Positions 1 through 7,903 of a DNA stretch of 64,000 nt are shown one piece after another. The translations under genes and the position numbers were made by a program. Positions within the stretch are counted from its first letter, which is position 1. Every line of letters begins with the position of its first letter. A model generated the notes under the pieces. It worked only from the letters and a program-made list of their open reading frames with translations, made no database searches and was not told where the DNA came from. Source of the stretch: GYS-P2D sp964522505 (GTDB taxonomy: Bacteria > Bacteroidota > Bacteroidia > Chitinophagales > Saprospiraceae); the NCBI GenBank assembly GCA_964522505.1, contig CAZFWJ010000010.1, positions 1 to 64,000 on the forward strand, given 5' to 3'.

Positions 1-102
1 GATATCTCGATCGTACCTCCCTCGATAGGAAAAGAGTGGGTTGAAAAACATAAATTCTTTTTTACATCTCGATCAAAAGGAGAAGATCTAAATAGTTTTT
101 AG
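1..102 (+). CDS. possible C-terminal end of an upstream gene (partial)
   Basis: The first frame is open from base 1 to a TAG at 100-102 and gives 33 residues of ordinary composition, including PPSIGKEWVEKHKFFF. The start lies outside the window. No family can be recognised from so short a piece, and an open frame of this length can occur by chance. The 70 bases that follow hold no gene. Confidence 0.3.
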   Translation, partial: DISIVPPSIGKEWVEKHKFFFTSRSKGEDLNSF

Positions 103-120
103 TGCATACAGCCTTCATTT

Positions 121-138
121 ATGCCGACCTTGTGGAGG
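121..138 (+). repeat. 18-nt motif, left copy flanking the nucleotidyltransferase module
   Basis: ATGCCGACCTTGTGGAGG here matches ATGTCGACATTGTGGAGG at 1054-1071 in 16 of 18 positions, in the same orientation. The copies bracket the 173-839 gene pair. They may be remnants of an insertion or recombination site, or of a shared regulatory element. The meaning is inference. Confidence 0.4.
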
Positions 139-172
139 TGTAGCTTCAATTACCATACATTCAAAGAATCTG

Positions 173-634
173 TCATTCGGCTTCGCCCAGCATTTCTATG
201 TCAGCCAGATCTTTAGCTCGTCCAGATCTTAATTTGGATTCGATGAGACCGTTCTTGTGCAGTACCCGTACAGAGATATTATCAATGATTCCAATCTGAG
301 AAAGTGCAAAAGCTTCACTGAATGAGACTCCCTTGAGCGAAGTAATAATATCTATCGATACAGGTGGGTTGCCAAAAGTAAATACCTCGAATGTTGAATG
401 GTCCAAGAAGTTTTCTTGAGTCATGTCAAACATGGCTAAGCCAAAATTTTTAAATGCCTTACACATCAGATTATAGTTTTCTACACTTCTCTCAACATAT
501 ATATCCAAATCTCCTGTAGTACGATTATACCCATGATAGATAACTGCATATCCACCAACTAAAACATACTTGACTTCGCAGTTATTGAGCTCCAATATAA
601 ATTCTTGAAAATCAGGATTTAGAACATTCCCCAT
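173..634 (-). CDS. nucleotidyltransferase (MNT/AbiEii-like), toxin-antitoxin-like
   Basis: 153-residue protein with the hallmark of minimal nucleotidyltransferases: a GG turn at residues 27-28 (VLVGGYAVIYHG), D42 and D44 in the GDLDIYV strand, and a third acidic residue, D95, in VSIDIIT. The C-terminal RAKDLADIEML element is typical of stand-alone bacterial family members. These proteins transfer a nucleotide to RNA or protein, and several act as toxins or antitoxins with a small partner. The start overlaps the end of the upstream small gene by 23 bases, so the two are probably translationally coupled. The target cannot be told from sequence. The assignment as a TA component rests on gene context and family knowledge. 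Confidence 0.75.
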   Translation of the reverse strand: MGNVLNPDFQEFILELNNCEVKYVLVGGYAVIYHGYNRTTGDLDIYVERSVENYNLMCKAFKNFGLAMFDMTQENFLDHSTFEVFTFGNPPVSIDIITSLKGVSFSEAFALSQIGIIDNISVRVLHKNGLIESKLRSGRAKDLADIEMLGEAE

Positions 635-839
635 TGTCGTGTTTTCTCATAGAGAATGCCGTCTTGTCTAATCTTGGTGGATTGTAAGGATCAAGTCCAT
701 AAGACATCAAGGTTAAGTACCAAGAAGACTGAAATCTATCGTCGATGCTCTGTTGAGACCAATACAATTGATCTCGCTGGCGTTGCTCTTTTTTCGTACC
801 CGCACTAAACTTTGTTCTGTCCAATCGAAATTCTGACAT
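612..839 (-). CDS. small partner protein of the nucleotidyltransferase
   Basis: 75-residue charged protein, first gene of a two-gene unit, overlapping the downstream nucleotidyltransferase start by 23 bases. It has a helix-forming centre (QRDQLYWSQQSIDDRFQSSW) followed by YGLDPYNPPRLDKTAFSMRKH, a pattern I associate with small proteins encoded immediately before such nucleotidyltransferases in Bacteroidota. No enzymatic motif is visible. It is most likely the cognate regulator or antitoxin half of a TA-like pair, but which partner is toxic is not known. Order and overlap are seen directly; the role is inferred. Confidence 0.6.
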   Translation of the reverse strand: MSEFRLDRTKFSAGTKKEQRQRDQLYWSQQSIDDRFQSSWYLTLMSYGLDPYNPPRLDKTAFSMRKHDNGECSKS

Positions 840-1053
840 ACTATAAAAGTAGCGCTATTCTCAATTGCGTTCAATAATACCTAATGTTGCGCAGGGGTTA
901 TATTAAGATCTCTTCACAAGATATAGATGAAAAATAGGTATAAAACCTTCTGAAAACGCACCCCTTTTCAAATCGAGTGCAAGGAGATTTCTAAGTAGTT
1001 GGTGATGAGGATTCTGTCATCAACACAGTAGCAATGTTGGTACCTCATCTTTC

Positions 1054-1071
1054 ATGTCGACATTGTGGAGG
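1054..1071 (+). repeat. 18-nt motif, right copy
   Basis: ATGTCGACATTGTGGAGG, 16 of 18 identical to 121-138, same orientation, 933 bases further on. Together the copies delimit a segment containing only the nucleotidyltransferase pair and non-coding sequence. Confidence 0.4.
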
Positions 1072-1152
1072 CATCTTCAGCACGAATAGCCACAAGCCTT
1101 GTTCTCTGCGATATGGCCGTTCTTTTCCATAGATGAAAGAACCAAAAATCAA

Positions 1153-1206
1153 GACCATAAAAAAGCTCTGCTAAAATGCTGCTCCCGCTGCCCAAAGTTT
1201 ATGGTC
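1153..1206 (-). terminator. hairpin downstream of uvrC
   Basis: GACCATAAA (1153-1161) is the exact reverse complement of TTTATGGTC (1198-1206), with 36 bases between. Read on the minus strand it lies 23 bases beyond the uvrC stop and is followed by a T-rich run. This suits a transcription terminator or a 3' stabilising structure. The loop is longer than in a classical intrinsic terminator, so the call is tentative. Confidence 0.4.
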
Positions 1207-1228
1207 ATTGCCATCGCTGCTTTTTGTG

Positions 1229-3034
1229 TTAATCAGTTAAATCCAACGACTCCCGTACGAGTTGCGCTTTCTGATTGCCGATGACTTCGGCGATTTCCTC
1301 TACAGTGGCTTCCTTGATGCGTTTGACGGACTTGAAGTGTTTGAGGAGTTCATCAGTAGACTTCTTGCCGATGCCCTTAATGTCCAGCAAAGCGCTCTTG
1401 GTAAAGTTCTGCGAGCGCTGATCACGATGATAGTTGATGGCAAACCTGTGGGCTTCGTTGCGGGCCTGTTGTATCAGTTTGAGCGACTCAGACTTCTTGT
1501 TAATATAGATTGGGATCGGGTCTTCGGGGAAGTAGATCTCCTCCAGCTTCTTGGCGATTCCGATCACTGTGATCTTATCACGCAGACCTAACTTATCGAT
1601 GCTTTGCATGGCGGAGCTCAACTGACCTTTGCCCCCATCGATTATCACGAGTTGTGGAAGGGATTGCTCTTCTTCGAGCAGGCGCTTATATCTGCGATAG
1701 ACGATCTCAACCATTGAGGCAAAGTCATCAGGCCCCTCGACAGTCTTGACTTTAAACTTTCGATAGTCACGCTTGGACGGCTTGGCATTTTTGAATACCA
1801 CACAGCTTGCCGTTGGATTGGTGCCTTGGATATTGCTATTGTCAAAGCACTCGATATGGTAGGGTATGTCATCCATACTGAGATCGGCCTGTAGTGTTTT
1901 AAGGATGCGCTCTGCAGGGGTTTGCTTGCGGACATGAGCCAAGCTCTCCTTCTTTTTTTGGAGGAGGAAGTATTTGACATTCTTCTGCGAGAGCTCAAGG
2001 AGTTTTCGCTTATCGCCTCGTTGTGGCACCGTAATATTGAGCTCTTTTTCTGCGAGGATGATTTGTTCACTCAGTAATAACTCTGATGAGATGCTGTTAT
2101 ACTTTTTTCTGATTTCTGGTATTACGTAGGATAGAATTTTACGGTGATCTGTGTCAAGATTCATCTTGACTTCAATCGTATCGGTATTGATCACTGCGCC
2201 ATTGATCACCTTCATGTAGTTGATATAAGCCCACTCGTCATTGCTATCTATCGAGAATACGTCTACATCATTAATGGTTTGGCTGACTACGGTAGATTTC
2301 GCCTGATATTCGGAGAATAAGCTGAGCTTCTCCTTCATCTGGGCAGCCTGCTCAAACTTCAATTCTTCCGCTAAGCGGGCCATCTCCTCTTTGATGTAGT
2401 CCTTGACAGGTTTGAACTTTCCATTTAGAATGTTTTTGACCTGATCAATGGATCGGTTGTAATCATCCTCGTTTTGGAGTCCTACACATGGTCCGAGGCA
2501 ATTACCAATGTGATATTCCAAACACACTTTAAATTTCCTCTTTTCGATATTGCTCTGAGTCAAGTTCAGCTTGCAGGTTCTTATGGGGAATAGGTTTTTT
2601 ACTAACTCGAATATCTGTTTGGTTCTGAACTTAGAGGTGTACGGCCCGAAGTATTGAGAGCCGTCCCGGACTACTTTGCGTGTAAAGAACACCCTAGGGA
2701 ATCGCTCTTTTTTGATACAGAGGTAGGTATATGATTTGCCATCCTTGAGCATCACATTATATCGAGGCTGAAACTTCTTAATCAGTGTGTTTTCGAGCAG
2801 GAGTGCGTCGGATTCTGTTTCTACGATAGTGAAATCGAGGTGTGACGCATTTTTCACCATGACCCGTGTCTTGTAGGCCTGGTGCTTTCTGTTGCCAAAG
2901 TATGAGCTTACTCTATTTCTGAGATTTTTGGCCTTGCCAACATATATGATGGTGCCCTTATTATCATAATATTTGTAGACCCCTGGAGATCGGGGTATCG
3001 TATCTGATATCGCCTTATAGTCCTCTGTTGTCAA
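1229..3034 (-). CDS. uvrC: excinuclease ABC subunit C (UvrC)
   Basis: Nuclease subunit of nucleotide excision repair; it incises on both sides of a lesion marked by UvrA-UvrB. The 601 residues have the family order: GIY-YIG domain at about 13-95 (PGVYKYY, IIYVGKAKNLRNRV), the Cys cluster around 170-185, a UVR segment near 205-240, the RNase H-like C-terminal nuclease (ECFDNSNIQG, VIIDGGKGQ) and a helix-hairpin-helix end (LLDIKGIGKKSTDELL). Length is normal. The start codon is TTG at 3034-3032, directly abutting the mgsA stop; no early in-frame ATG exists, and homology starts at about residue 13, which supports this start. It is co-transcribed with mgsA. Confidence 0.97.
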   Translation of the reverse strand: MTTEDYKAISDTIPRSPGVYKYYDNKGTIIYVGKAKNLRNRVSSYFGNRKHQAYKTRVMVKNASHLDFTIVETESDALLLENTLIKKFQPRYNVMLKDGKSYTYLCIKKERFPRVFFTRKVVRDGSQYFGPYTSKFRTKQIFELVKNLFPIRTCKLNLTQSNIEKRKFKVCLEYHIGNCLGPCVGLQNEDDYNRSIDQVKNILNGKFKPVKDYIKEEMARLAEELKFEQAAQMKEKLSLFSEYQAKSTVVSQTINDVDVFSIDSNDEWAYINYMKVINGAVINTDTIEVKMNLDTDHRKILSYVIPEIRKKYNSISSELLLSEQIILAEKELNITVPQRGDKRKLLELSQKNVKYFLLQKKKESLAHVRKQTPAERILKTLQADLSMDDIPYHIECFDNSNIQGTNPTASCVVFKNAKPSKRDYRKFKVKTVEGPDDFASMVEIVYRRYKRLLEEEQSLPQLVIIDGGKGQLSSAMQSIDKLGLRDKITVIGIAKKLEEIYFPEDPIPIYINKKSESLKLIQQARNEAHRFAINYHRDQRSQNFTKSALLDIKGIGKKSTDELLKHFKSVKRIKEATVEEIAEVIGNQKAQLVRESLDLTD

Positions 3035-3403
3035 TTACTCGTGTGATGTTCCTTTTAAAAACAGGGCAGCACTGGCAGGGTTGGTGGCGAGAGGTACGTT
3101 ATGTACATCGCATAACCTCATCAACATCTGTACATCGGGCTCATGTGGATGTTTGTCTAGGGGATCTCTGAAGAATATGACCATATCCATGTTTTTCTCC
3201 GCTACCATCGTGGCAATCTGAGCATCGCCACCGAGTGGTCCTGATAATAGCCTTTTCACCTTGAAACCTGCATTCTCGATATGCTTGCCGGTAGTGCCAG
3301 TAGCATAGATTGTTATGTTTTCGATGTAATGACGGTTCTGTAAGACGAAGGAGACTAACTCTGCTTTCTTCCCGTCATGAGCAATTAGGGCGACTTTTTT
3401 CAT
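3035..3403 (-). CDS. mgsA: methylglyoxal synthase
   Basis: Converts dihydroxyacetone phosphate to methylglyoxal and phosphate, a bypass of lower glycolysis under phosphate limitation. The sequence has the family motifs KVALIAHDGKK at the N-terminus, the phosphate-binding TGTTGKHI, the catalytic-Asp element SGPLGGDAQIA and FFRDPLDKHPHEPD. I chose the ATG at 3403 because the family begins with MKKVALIAHD; an upstream in-frame start at 3457 would add 18 unrelated residues. It is 122 residues long, close to the family norm. The stop codon is followed immediately by the uvrC TTG, so the pair form a tight operon. Confidence 0.93.
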   Translation of the reverse strand: MKKVALIAHDGKKAELVSFVLQNRHYIENITIYATGTTGKHIENAGFKVKRLLSGPLGGDAQIATMVAEKNMDMVIFFRDPLDKHPHEPDVQMLMRLCDVHNVPLATNPASAALFLKGTSHE

Positions 3404-3538
3404 ATTATAAAGATAGCCTATTGAGGCGATTGCCTTAGAGATTATCGGAGTACCCAATCTTGTTAGATCAACTCACAAGGAGTCGGTTGGATATCATCTT
3501 AAGTTTAGTCATTTTTGTCAACCTTTGATTTTGATTAT

Positions 3539-3685
3539 ATGACTAAGAGTATTCTCGATCTTAAAATTGGACAAAGTGCTATTGTTAAATTTTTTTCTGA
3601 TAGCGCCGTTTCATTAATTCGTCTGGCTCCTTCTAAGGGCGTAGGTAGTTGCATTGTTTCCAGGCATTTGTCTCATCTTAAATGA
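3539..3685 (+). CDS. FeoA-like mini-protein, possibly truncated
   Basis: 48-codon frame. The start, SILDLKIGQSAIVKFF, resembles the opening of FeoA-type SH3-fold domains (L..LK.G....V), but the protein ends at residue 48, where a full FeoA is about 75. It lies 19 bases before the DmeF-like pump, in the same direction, and FeoA-like proteins often accompany metal transport genes. It is either a short FeoA relative or a decayed one. Similarity is by eye only. Confidence 0.4.
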   Translation: MTKSILDLKIGQSAIVKFFSDSAVSLIRLAPSKGVGSCIVSRHLSHLK

Positions 3686-3704
3686 ATATGAAATTATTTG
3701 AGTA

Positions 3705-4379
3705 ATGTCAGAACAGCATCAGAATAAAGAGGCAAAAACATTGTGGGTAGTTCTATTATCTGCTGTTACTATGGTGGTAGAAATAGTATATGGAATCACT
3801 ACCAACTCAATGGCATTACTCACCGATGGTATCCATATGGGATCTCATGTGCTAGCTATTGGTTTAAGTTGGCTGGCTTACGTTTTTGTTCGCAGAGTAT
3901 CTAATAGTAATGATTTTACTGGCAATTCAGATAAGATTCTGTCGCTATCGGGATATAGTAGTGGATTGCTACTATTGTTGTTTTCAATAGGAATTATGTA
4001 CGAAGCCGTGATGAGGTTCTTTAATCCTCTTGAAATTGAGTATAAAGAAGCAATGCTGGTTGCATGTATAGGTTTAGTTGTAAATGTCGCAAGTGCTTTT
4101 CTGTTGCATCATGATCATGAGGATTCAGACCATAATATCCGTGCGGCATACATCCATGTGCTTGCCGATGCGCTAACAAGTCTAGCGGCAATATTAGGTT
4201 TGTTGGCCGCAATGATTTGGAATCTGCCTTTTGTTGACACGATTGCTGCGATGATTGGCTCATTTGTGATTATTAAATGGTCGATCGGACTTCTGAAAGA
4301 TTCTGGTGCGGCTCTACTTGATATGAAAACGAAAGACAAAGGTCATCATCATGGATGTGGACATTTGCATCACCATTGA
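3705..4379 (+). CDS. dmeF: cation diffusion facilitator, DmeF-like divalent metal efflux pump
   Basis: 224-residue inner-membrane transporter of the CDF family, exporting divalent metals (Co/Ni/Zn type) by exchange with protons. About six membrane spans are visible. The metal-site motifs are DGIHMGSH in TM2 and HVLADALTS in TM5, with a His-rich loop (HHDHEDSDH) and a His-rich tail (HHHGCGHLHHH). The stretch from DHNIRAAYIHVLADALTS to LLKDSGAALLDM closely follows DmeF-type CDFs, which lack the long cytosolic C-terminal domain of others. It precedes an ArsP_2-type permease by 70 bases, making a metal-export pair. Metal specificity is inferred. Confidence 0.85.
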   Translation: MSEQHQNKEAKTLWVVLLSAVTMVVEIVYGITTNSMALLTDGIHMGSHVLAIGLSWLAYVFVRRVSNSNDFTGNSDKILSLSGYSSGLLLLLFSIGIMYEAVMRFFNPLEIEYKEAMLVACIGLVVNVASAFLLHHDHEDSDHNIRAAYIHVLADALTSLAAILGLLAAMIWNLPFVDTIAAMIGSFVIIKWSIGLLKDSGAALLDMKTKDKGHHHGCGHLHHH

Positions 4380-4449
4380 TATCGTGTTAACTGAAGAACT
4401 TTGCAATGCTGATTAAATTACTAGACCGTATTATGAAAAATGTAGAATA

Positions 4450-5568
4450 ATGGGGTTCGTTTTAAATAATCTTGAAGCGGCAGGTATAATAGGTGGATAT
4501 GTGTCTATATCAATCATTGGGTTCGCTCTAATCACTTTTGCAGGGCGAAACAGGCAGAAGATATCGAATCAGATAGGGCCCAAGTGGGCACACCCTATTA
4601 TTGGGTCACTTCTGGGGGCAATCCCAGGATGTGGGGCAACAATTGTGGTCTCATCATTATATAAAAACAAAAAAATATCCTTTGGGGGTTTATTTGCTAC
4701 ATTCATCAGCACCTTAGGTGAGGGTTCATTCGTTTTATTAGGTGCTTCTGCTGAGGCCGATGTTGTTGGAAATATTGAAGCGTATATAACCATCACCATT
4801 TTTGGACTCATTGCAGGAATCGTTTTTGGTTATGTTGCTGACTCAATAGGATTAAGAATCAATACAGAATATGTCTCTGAGCATTCGCTATCAGACAAAA
4901 AAATTCATACTGAACTGCTTTCTCCTGCGGGCTTTTTTATTGAAAAGTTTGGTTTTTATCTCATCATAGCCATGGCCATATTGTTAGCTCCAGGTTCTAT
5001 CATGGCCTTTTGGGGTGGGGGTATAGAGGATTTTTCGCAGTCAGCAGATTGGGCATCAATTGCTTTACGATCAACTTATTGGATGTCAATAGCCCTTACA
5101 CTTGCCTGTATATTGTATTACGTTGTAGACCGATTTATTTACAAGCATCATGAGTGCCATTGTGATGATGATGACCTCAAATCAACGGTATTACACGCCA
5201 TCTTAGATGTTGCCATGGTCGTAACTTTTGTCTTTATCGGTTTAATTGTAGCCAACTATATTATTGATGTACTCGTAGGGCCAGAGTTATTCAATGAATG
5301 GATGAGCTCATCACCATATGTTGTAGTATTATTAGCCGCTTTAATTGGGGTGACACCTGGTTGTGGAGGTATGATCGCAGTAGCAGTAGCATTCATTATC
5401 ATTCCTAATTTTCCTTTGGCAGCGTTGATAGCCGCAGGGATAGCAACGAGTGGAGATGGTATCTTTCCGCTCCTCGCAGAAAATAAAAAAGATGGCCTTA
5501 TTGTTTCTGGAGCTGGATTAGTAGTAGCCTTGATTGTAGGATACAGCGCCTTAGCTATGGGTTTTTAA
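4450..5568 (+). CDS. putative heavy-metal/manganese exporter, ArsP_2 (10-TM) family
   Basis: 372-residue polytopic membrane protein with two internal halves, each carrying a conserved GxxPGCG element: LLGAIPGCGATIVVSSLY near residue 57 and LIGVTPGCGGMIAVAVAF near 303. That repeat and the ISFGGLFATFISTLGEGSFVLL segment are characteristic of the 10-TM putative metal exporter family (ArsP_2, also annotated as putative manganese transporter). A short His/Cys/Asp loop (HHECHCDDDD) between the halves may bind metal. It follows the DmeF-like pump on the same strand, so the two likely serve metal detoxification together. The substrate is not provable from sequence. Confidence 0.75.
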   Translation: MGFVLNNLEAAGIIGGYVSISIIGFALITFAGRNRQKISNQIGPKWAHPIIGSLLGAIPGCGATIVVSSLYKNKKISFGGLFATFISTLGEGSFVLLGASAEADVVGNIEAYITITIFGLIAGIVFGYVADSIGLRINTEYVSEHSLSDKKIHTELLSPAGFFIEKFGFYLIIAMAILLAPGSIMAFWGGGIEDFSQSADWASIALRSTYWMSIALTLACILYYVVDRFIYKHHECHCDDDDLKSTVLHAILDVAMVVTFVFIGLIVANYIIDVLVGPELFNEWMSSSPYVVVLLAALIGVTPGCGGMIAVAVAFIIIPNFPLAALIAAGIATSGDGIFPLLAENKKDGLIVSGAGLVVALIVGYSALAMGF

Positions 5569-5618
5569 ATTATATCAGGTATGTCTTAAGGAAAGAGGTT
5601 TGCTCCCTGACAATTATC

Positions 5619-7268
5619 TTATTTTCTCTCTTTAGAGAAGATTTTGTGCTCAGAAATGATGATGGCCGACTGCTTCTGGGTATACCACTTACCAGTTTTA
5701 TCAATTACACGCTGCACGCCATTGGTAGGCATTGCCCCTGGGTGAAATTGAAATACTCTTCCGGTTGAGTCTATACTAAGACTAATCCTATTGAGGTCTC
5801 CATCCTTAACACCAAGCAAGAACATCTCCTCTTTATTGGGCATCTCGGTCATTAATAGACTATCAAATGCTGCCCATCCTATTAGTGGATAGCCATCATC
5901 AATTATGCTACCGTATTGGTCATAGATTAGGATCTTGAAGGATGGGTTAGGTTTGATTGTATCAGTCTCCACGGTCGAGACTTTAAAAGGATATAATACT
6001 GTAGGTGCCTGATCATTAATATTCCATGGGCCTACCTTCTGCAGTAGAGTATTAACCGAAGAATCAGGCAATCCCTTAGCATCCCAGTTCTGTATATTGC
6101 CGACAGGATCAAAGTTGATCAGTAATGATCCTTGTTGATCGGCCATCTGCGAAGACCGACGCACTTCTGATTGTAAAATGCTGTCAAAAGCAAGCCATCC
6201 AATGACTGGTGATGTCTCAAGTTGCAAAAGACCATCAAAGTCATTGGTTAAGTCTATAGTATCTCGCTTCAACATATTCCCTAATTGCCTCAAATCAGTT
6301 GTAACAAGTTGTGGTTGAGGATTTAGACTATTTGATAAAATTGATGGCGAGTTTGAGTTAACGAGGTCGATTATTCTCCCATTTATGCTTATTTCGGGAA
6401 GTTCACCAGACAAAGAATCTGTTAGGTTGTATAATACAATACCTGACTCCAATTCGGCTACAGGTATTGCATTTTTCAAGTCAACTTTTGGCACAATTAG
6501 CTGAGGAAAAGTATCTGTTCCGTATACTGTTTGGTGATTAGGAATATATGCAATTTCGATGCTCTCATGAACTGGCATTGGGTCATCGGATTCTGATAAT
6601 CCTATAGGCATCATTGCAGGTGCCGGGATAGCACGTACTCGAGCGGTTTTGAGCTTATATGATAGTTGAGAGTTGGCATGATCAGATGCATTTACTATCG
6701 CATGTGTTGATAGGCCAATGTCAGATTCTGGCGTATTAGAAACCACATGAACCATCGCTTCATCGCTCGATATTACCAATTGCTTACGCTTTGGATGTAT
6801 TCGGTCAACTTTAGAGTCAGTAATGTCAACTTCTTGAACGCCGTGAGAGATTAGTGCATGAATTGCAGTGTCCTCTATTGACCCAACGGATATAGCTTCA
6901 GAAGCTAAGACTATTGCAATTTCATCATTGCTGCTTGGAGTTGCTATTTCTTGGGAATAAGCCTCACTATCTAATGAGAGCATTTCATCTGGTTTTAAGA
7001 AGAAAAAGGCCCCTGCCACAAGTACTATGCTTGCTGCAGCAGCGTATTTCCAGAGCTTGAATAATTTAGGTCGAATCTCGCTATCCAAGCGCTGCTCAAG
7101 TCGATCTTGTAGTGCTCCTCGATCTGCATCATGATAGAGTTCTATGCCCTCAAGTGCATCTGCTAAGAATGGATCATCGAGTGCCTCTCGCTCGATCTGA
7201 TGCTGATCATCACGGGTCAGCTTACCCTTGAGCAATTGATTGTAGAGTTTAAGCCACTTACTGTTCAT
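5619..7268 (-). CDS. membrane-bound anti-sigma factor-like protein with tandem C-terminal repeats
   Basis: 549 residues: a cytoplasmic N-terminus of about 72 residues (helical, with the DDPFLADALEGIE element common in Bacteroidota anti-sigma proteins), one membrane span at about 73-92 (YAAAASIVLVAGAFFFL), and a long periplasmic part. Near the C-terminus two related segments begin with PVIGWLAFDS (about 354) and PLIGWAAFDS (about 461), each running into a beta-rich D..G stretch and ending in a GxW. They resemble degenerate TonB C-terminal-type domains. The start overlaps the end of the sigma gene by 11 bases, so sigma and anti-sigma are coupled. The signal sensed is unknown. Confidence 0.75.
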   Translation of the reverse strand: MNSKWLKLYNQLLKGKLTRDDQHQIEREALDDPFLADALEGIELYHDADRGALQDRLEQRLDSEIRPKLFKLWKYAAAASIVLVAGAFFFLKPDEMLSLDSEAYSQEIATPSSNDEIAIVLASEAISVGSIEDTAIHALISHGVQEVDITDSKVDRIHPKRKQLVISSDEAMVHVVSNTPESDIGLSTHAIVNASDHANSQLSYKLKTARVRAIPAPAMMPIGLSESDDPMPVHESIEIAYIPNHQTVYGTDTFPQLIVPKVDLKNAIPVAELESGIVLYNLTDSLSGELPEISINGRIIDLVNSNSPSILSNSLNPQPQLVTTDLRQLGNMLKRDTIDLTNDFDGLLQLETSPVIGWLAFDSILQSEVRRSSQMADQQGSLLINFDPVGNIQNWDAKGLPDSSVNTLLQKVGPWNINDQAPTVLYPFKVSTVETDTIKPNPSFKILIYDQYGSIIDDGYPLIGWAAFDSLLMTEMPNKEEMFLLGVKDGDLNRISLSIDSTGRVFQFHPGAMPTNGVQRVIDKTGKWYTQKQSAIIISEHKIFSKERK

Positions 7269-7836
7269 GATATTCAGCCTTTTTGGAAGTCATACAATTC
7301 TTAATATTCCGTCGACCATTTTGAATAGCAGATCTCACTTTAGCATAGCCAATAGAGAGCTGAACAGCAATTTCTTGGTAGCTTTTTTTTTCATAGTAGA
7401 AGTACTTCACACATTGCTGTTGAGTATCGCTAAGCGTGAGCATACAAGCTTCCATAATTTGTAGGTCTTCTTCTTTATTCACATCATTAGGATGGAATAT
7501 TTCAGCGGAATACATACGCTCGGCATCATTTTTACGATCGCCGAAGCGCTTATCTTTTCTCAATTGCTCTAGACAATGATTGACACTGATACGATATACC
7601 CATGCGCTGAAGTTGTTGATTTCGTGTCTGAGGACTTTATCTTTTAGGCTGACGTAGATGTCCATTACAGCATCCTCGGCTAAGCCTCTATCTTGTAGAT
7701 ACTTTAAGCAAGTACCATAGACAAGTGTCATGTATGGCTTGTAGAGATCGCTCAGATACGATTGGTCTCGTGATTGCCTATAGTTAGCTATGTATTCTGC
7801 TTCTGTCAAAGATTTTAATACGGTCCATTTATGCAA
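7258..7836 (-). CDS. ECF RNA polymerase sigma factor
   Basis: 192-residue sigma-70 family ECF factor that directs RNA polymerase to a small regulon. Region 2 is visible at about 20-90 (LYKPYMTLVYGTCLKYLQDRGLAEDAVMDIYVSLKDKV, then WVYRISVNHCLEQLRKDKR), and region 4 at about 130-180 (LTLSDTQQQCVKYFYYEKKSYQEIAVQLSIG with a helix-turn-helix). It is the first gene of a two-gene unit with its likely anti-sigma partner. It is divergent from the T9SS von Willebrand lipoprotein gene, a plausible target. Autoregulation is likely by analogy but no consensus site was identified. Confidence 0.9.
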   Translation of the reverse strand: MHKWTVLKSLTEAEYIANYRQSRDQSYLSDLYKPYMTLVYGTCLKYLQDRGLAEDAVMDIYVSLKDKVLRHEINNFSAWVYRISVNHCLEQLRKDKRFGDRKNDAERMYSAEIFHPNDVNKEEDLQIMEACMLTLSDTQQQCVKYFYYEKKSYQEIAVQLSIGYAKVRSAIQNGRRNIKNCMTSKKAEYHEQ

Positions 7837-7903
7837 TTGATGTCATCTGTACGTCTATATGATGAAGTAAAGTCTGAAATTTCATAACCCTAAACCTTTT
7901 TTT

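Larger units (their letters stand above)
840..1228. other. gene-free stretch between the TA-like pair and uvrC
   Basis: 389 bases without a convincing gene. It holds the right copy of the 18-nt motif (1054-1071) and the hairpin at 1153-1206. A 61-codon plus-strand frame at 1099-1284 runs into the uvrC 3' end and has no protein-like character. Confidence 0.5.

Noticed and set aside
166..177. GAATCTGTCAT near 166 and GATTCTGTCAT near 1010 as a second repeat pair
   Set aside because: Order relative to the 18-nt motif differs on the two sides and the string is short.
1099..1284. 61-codon plus-strand frame downstream of uvrC
   Set aside because: Composition is not protein-like and it runs into the uvrC 3' end. 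Better explained as non-coding with a hairpin.
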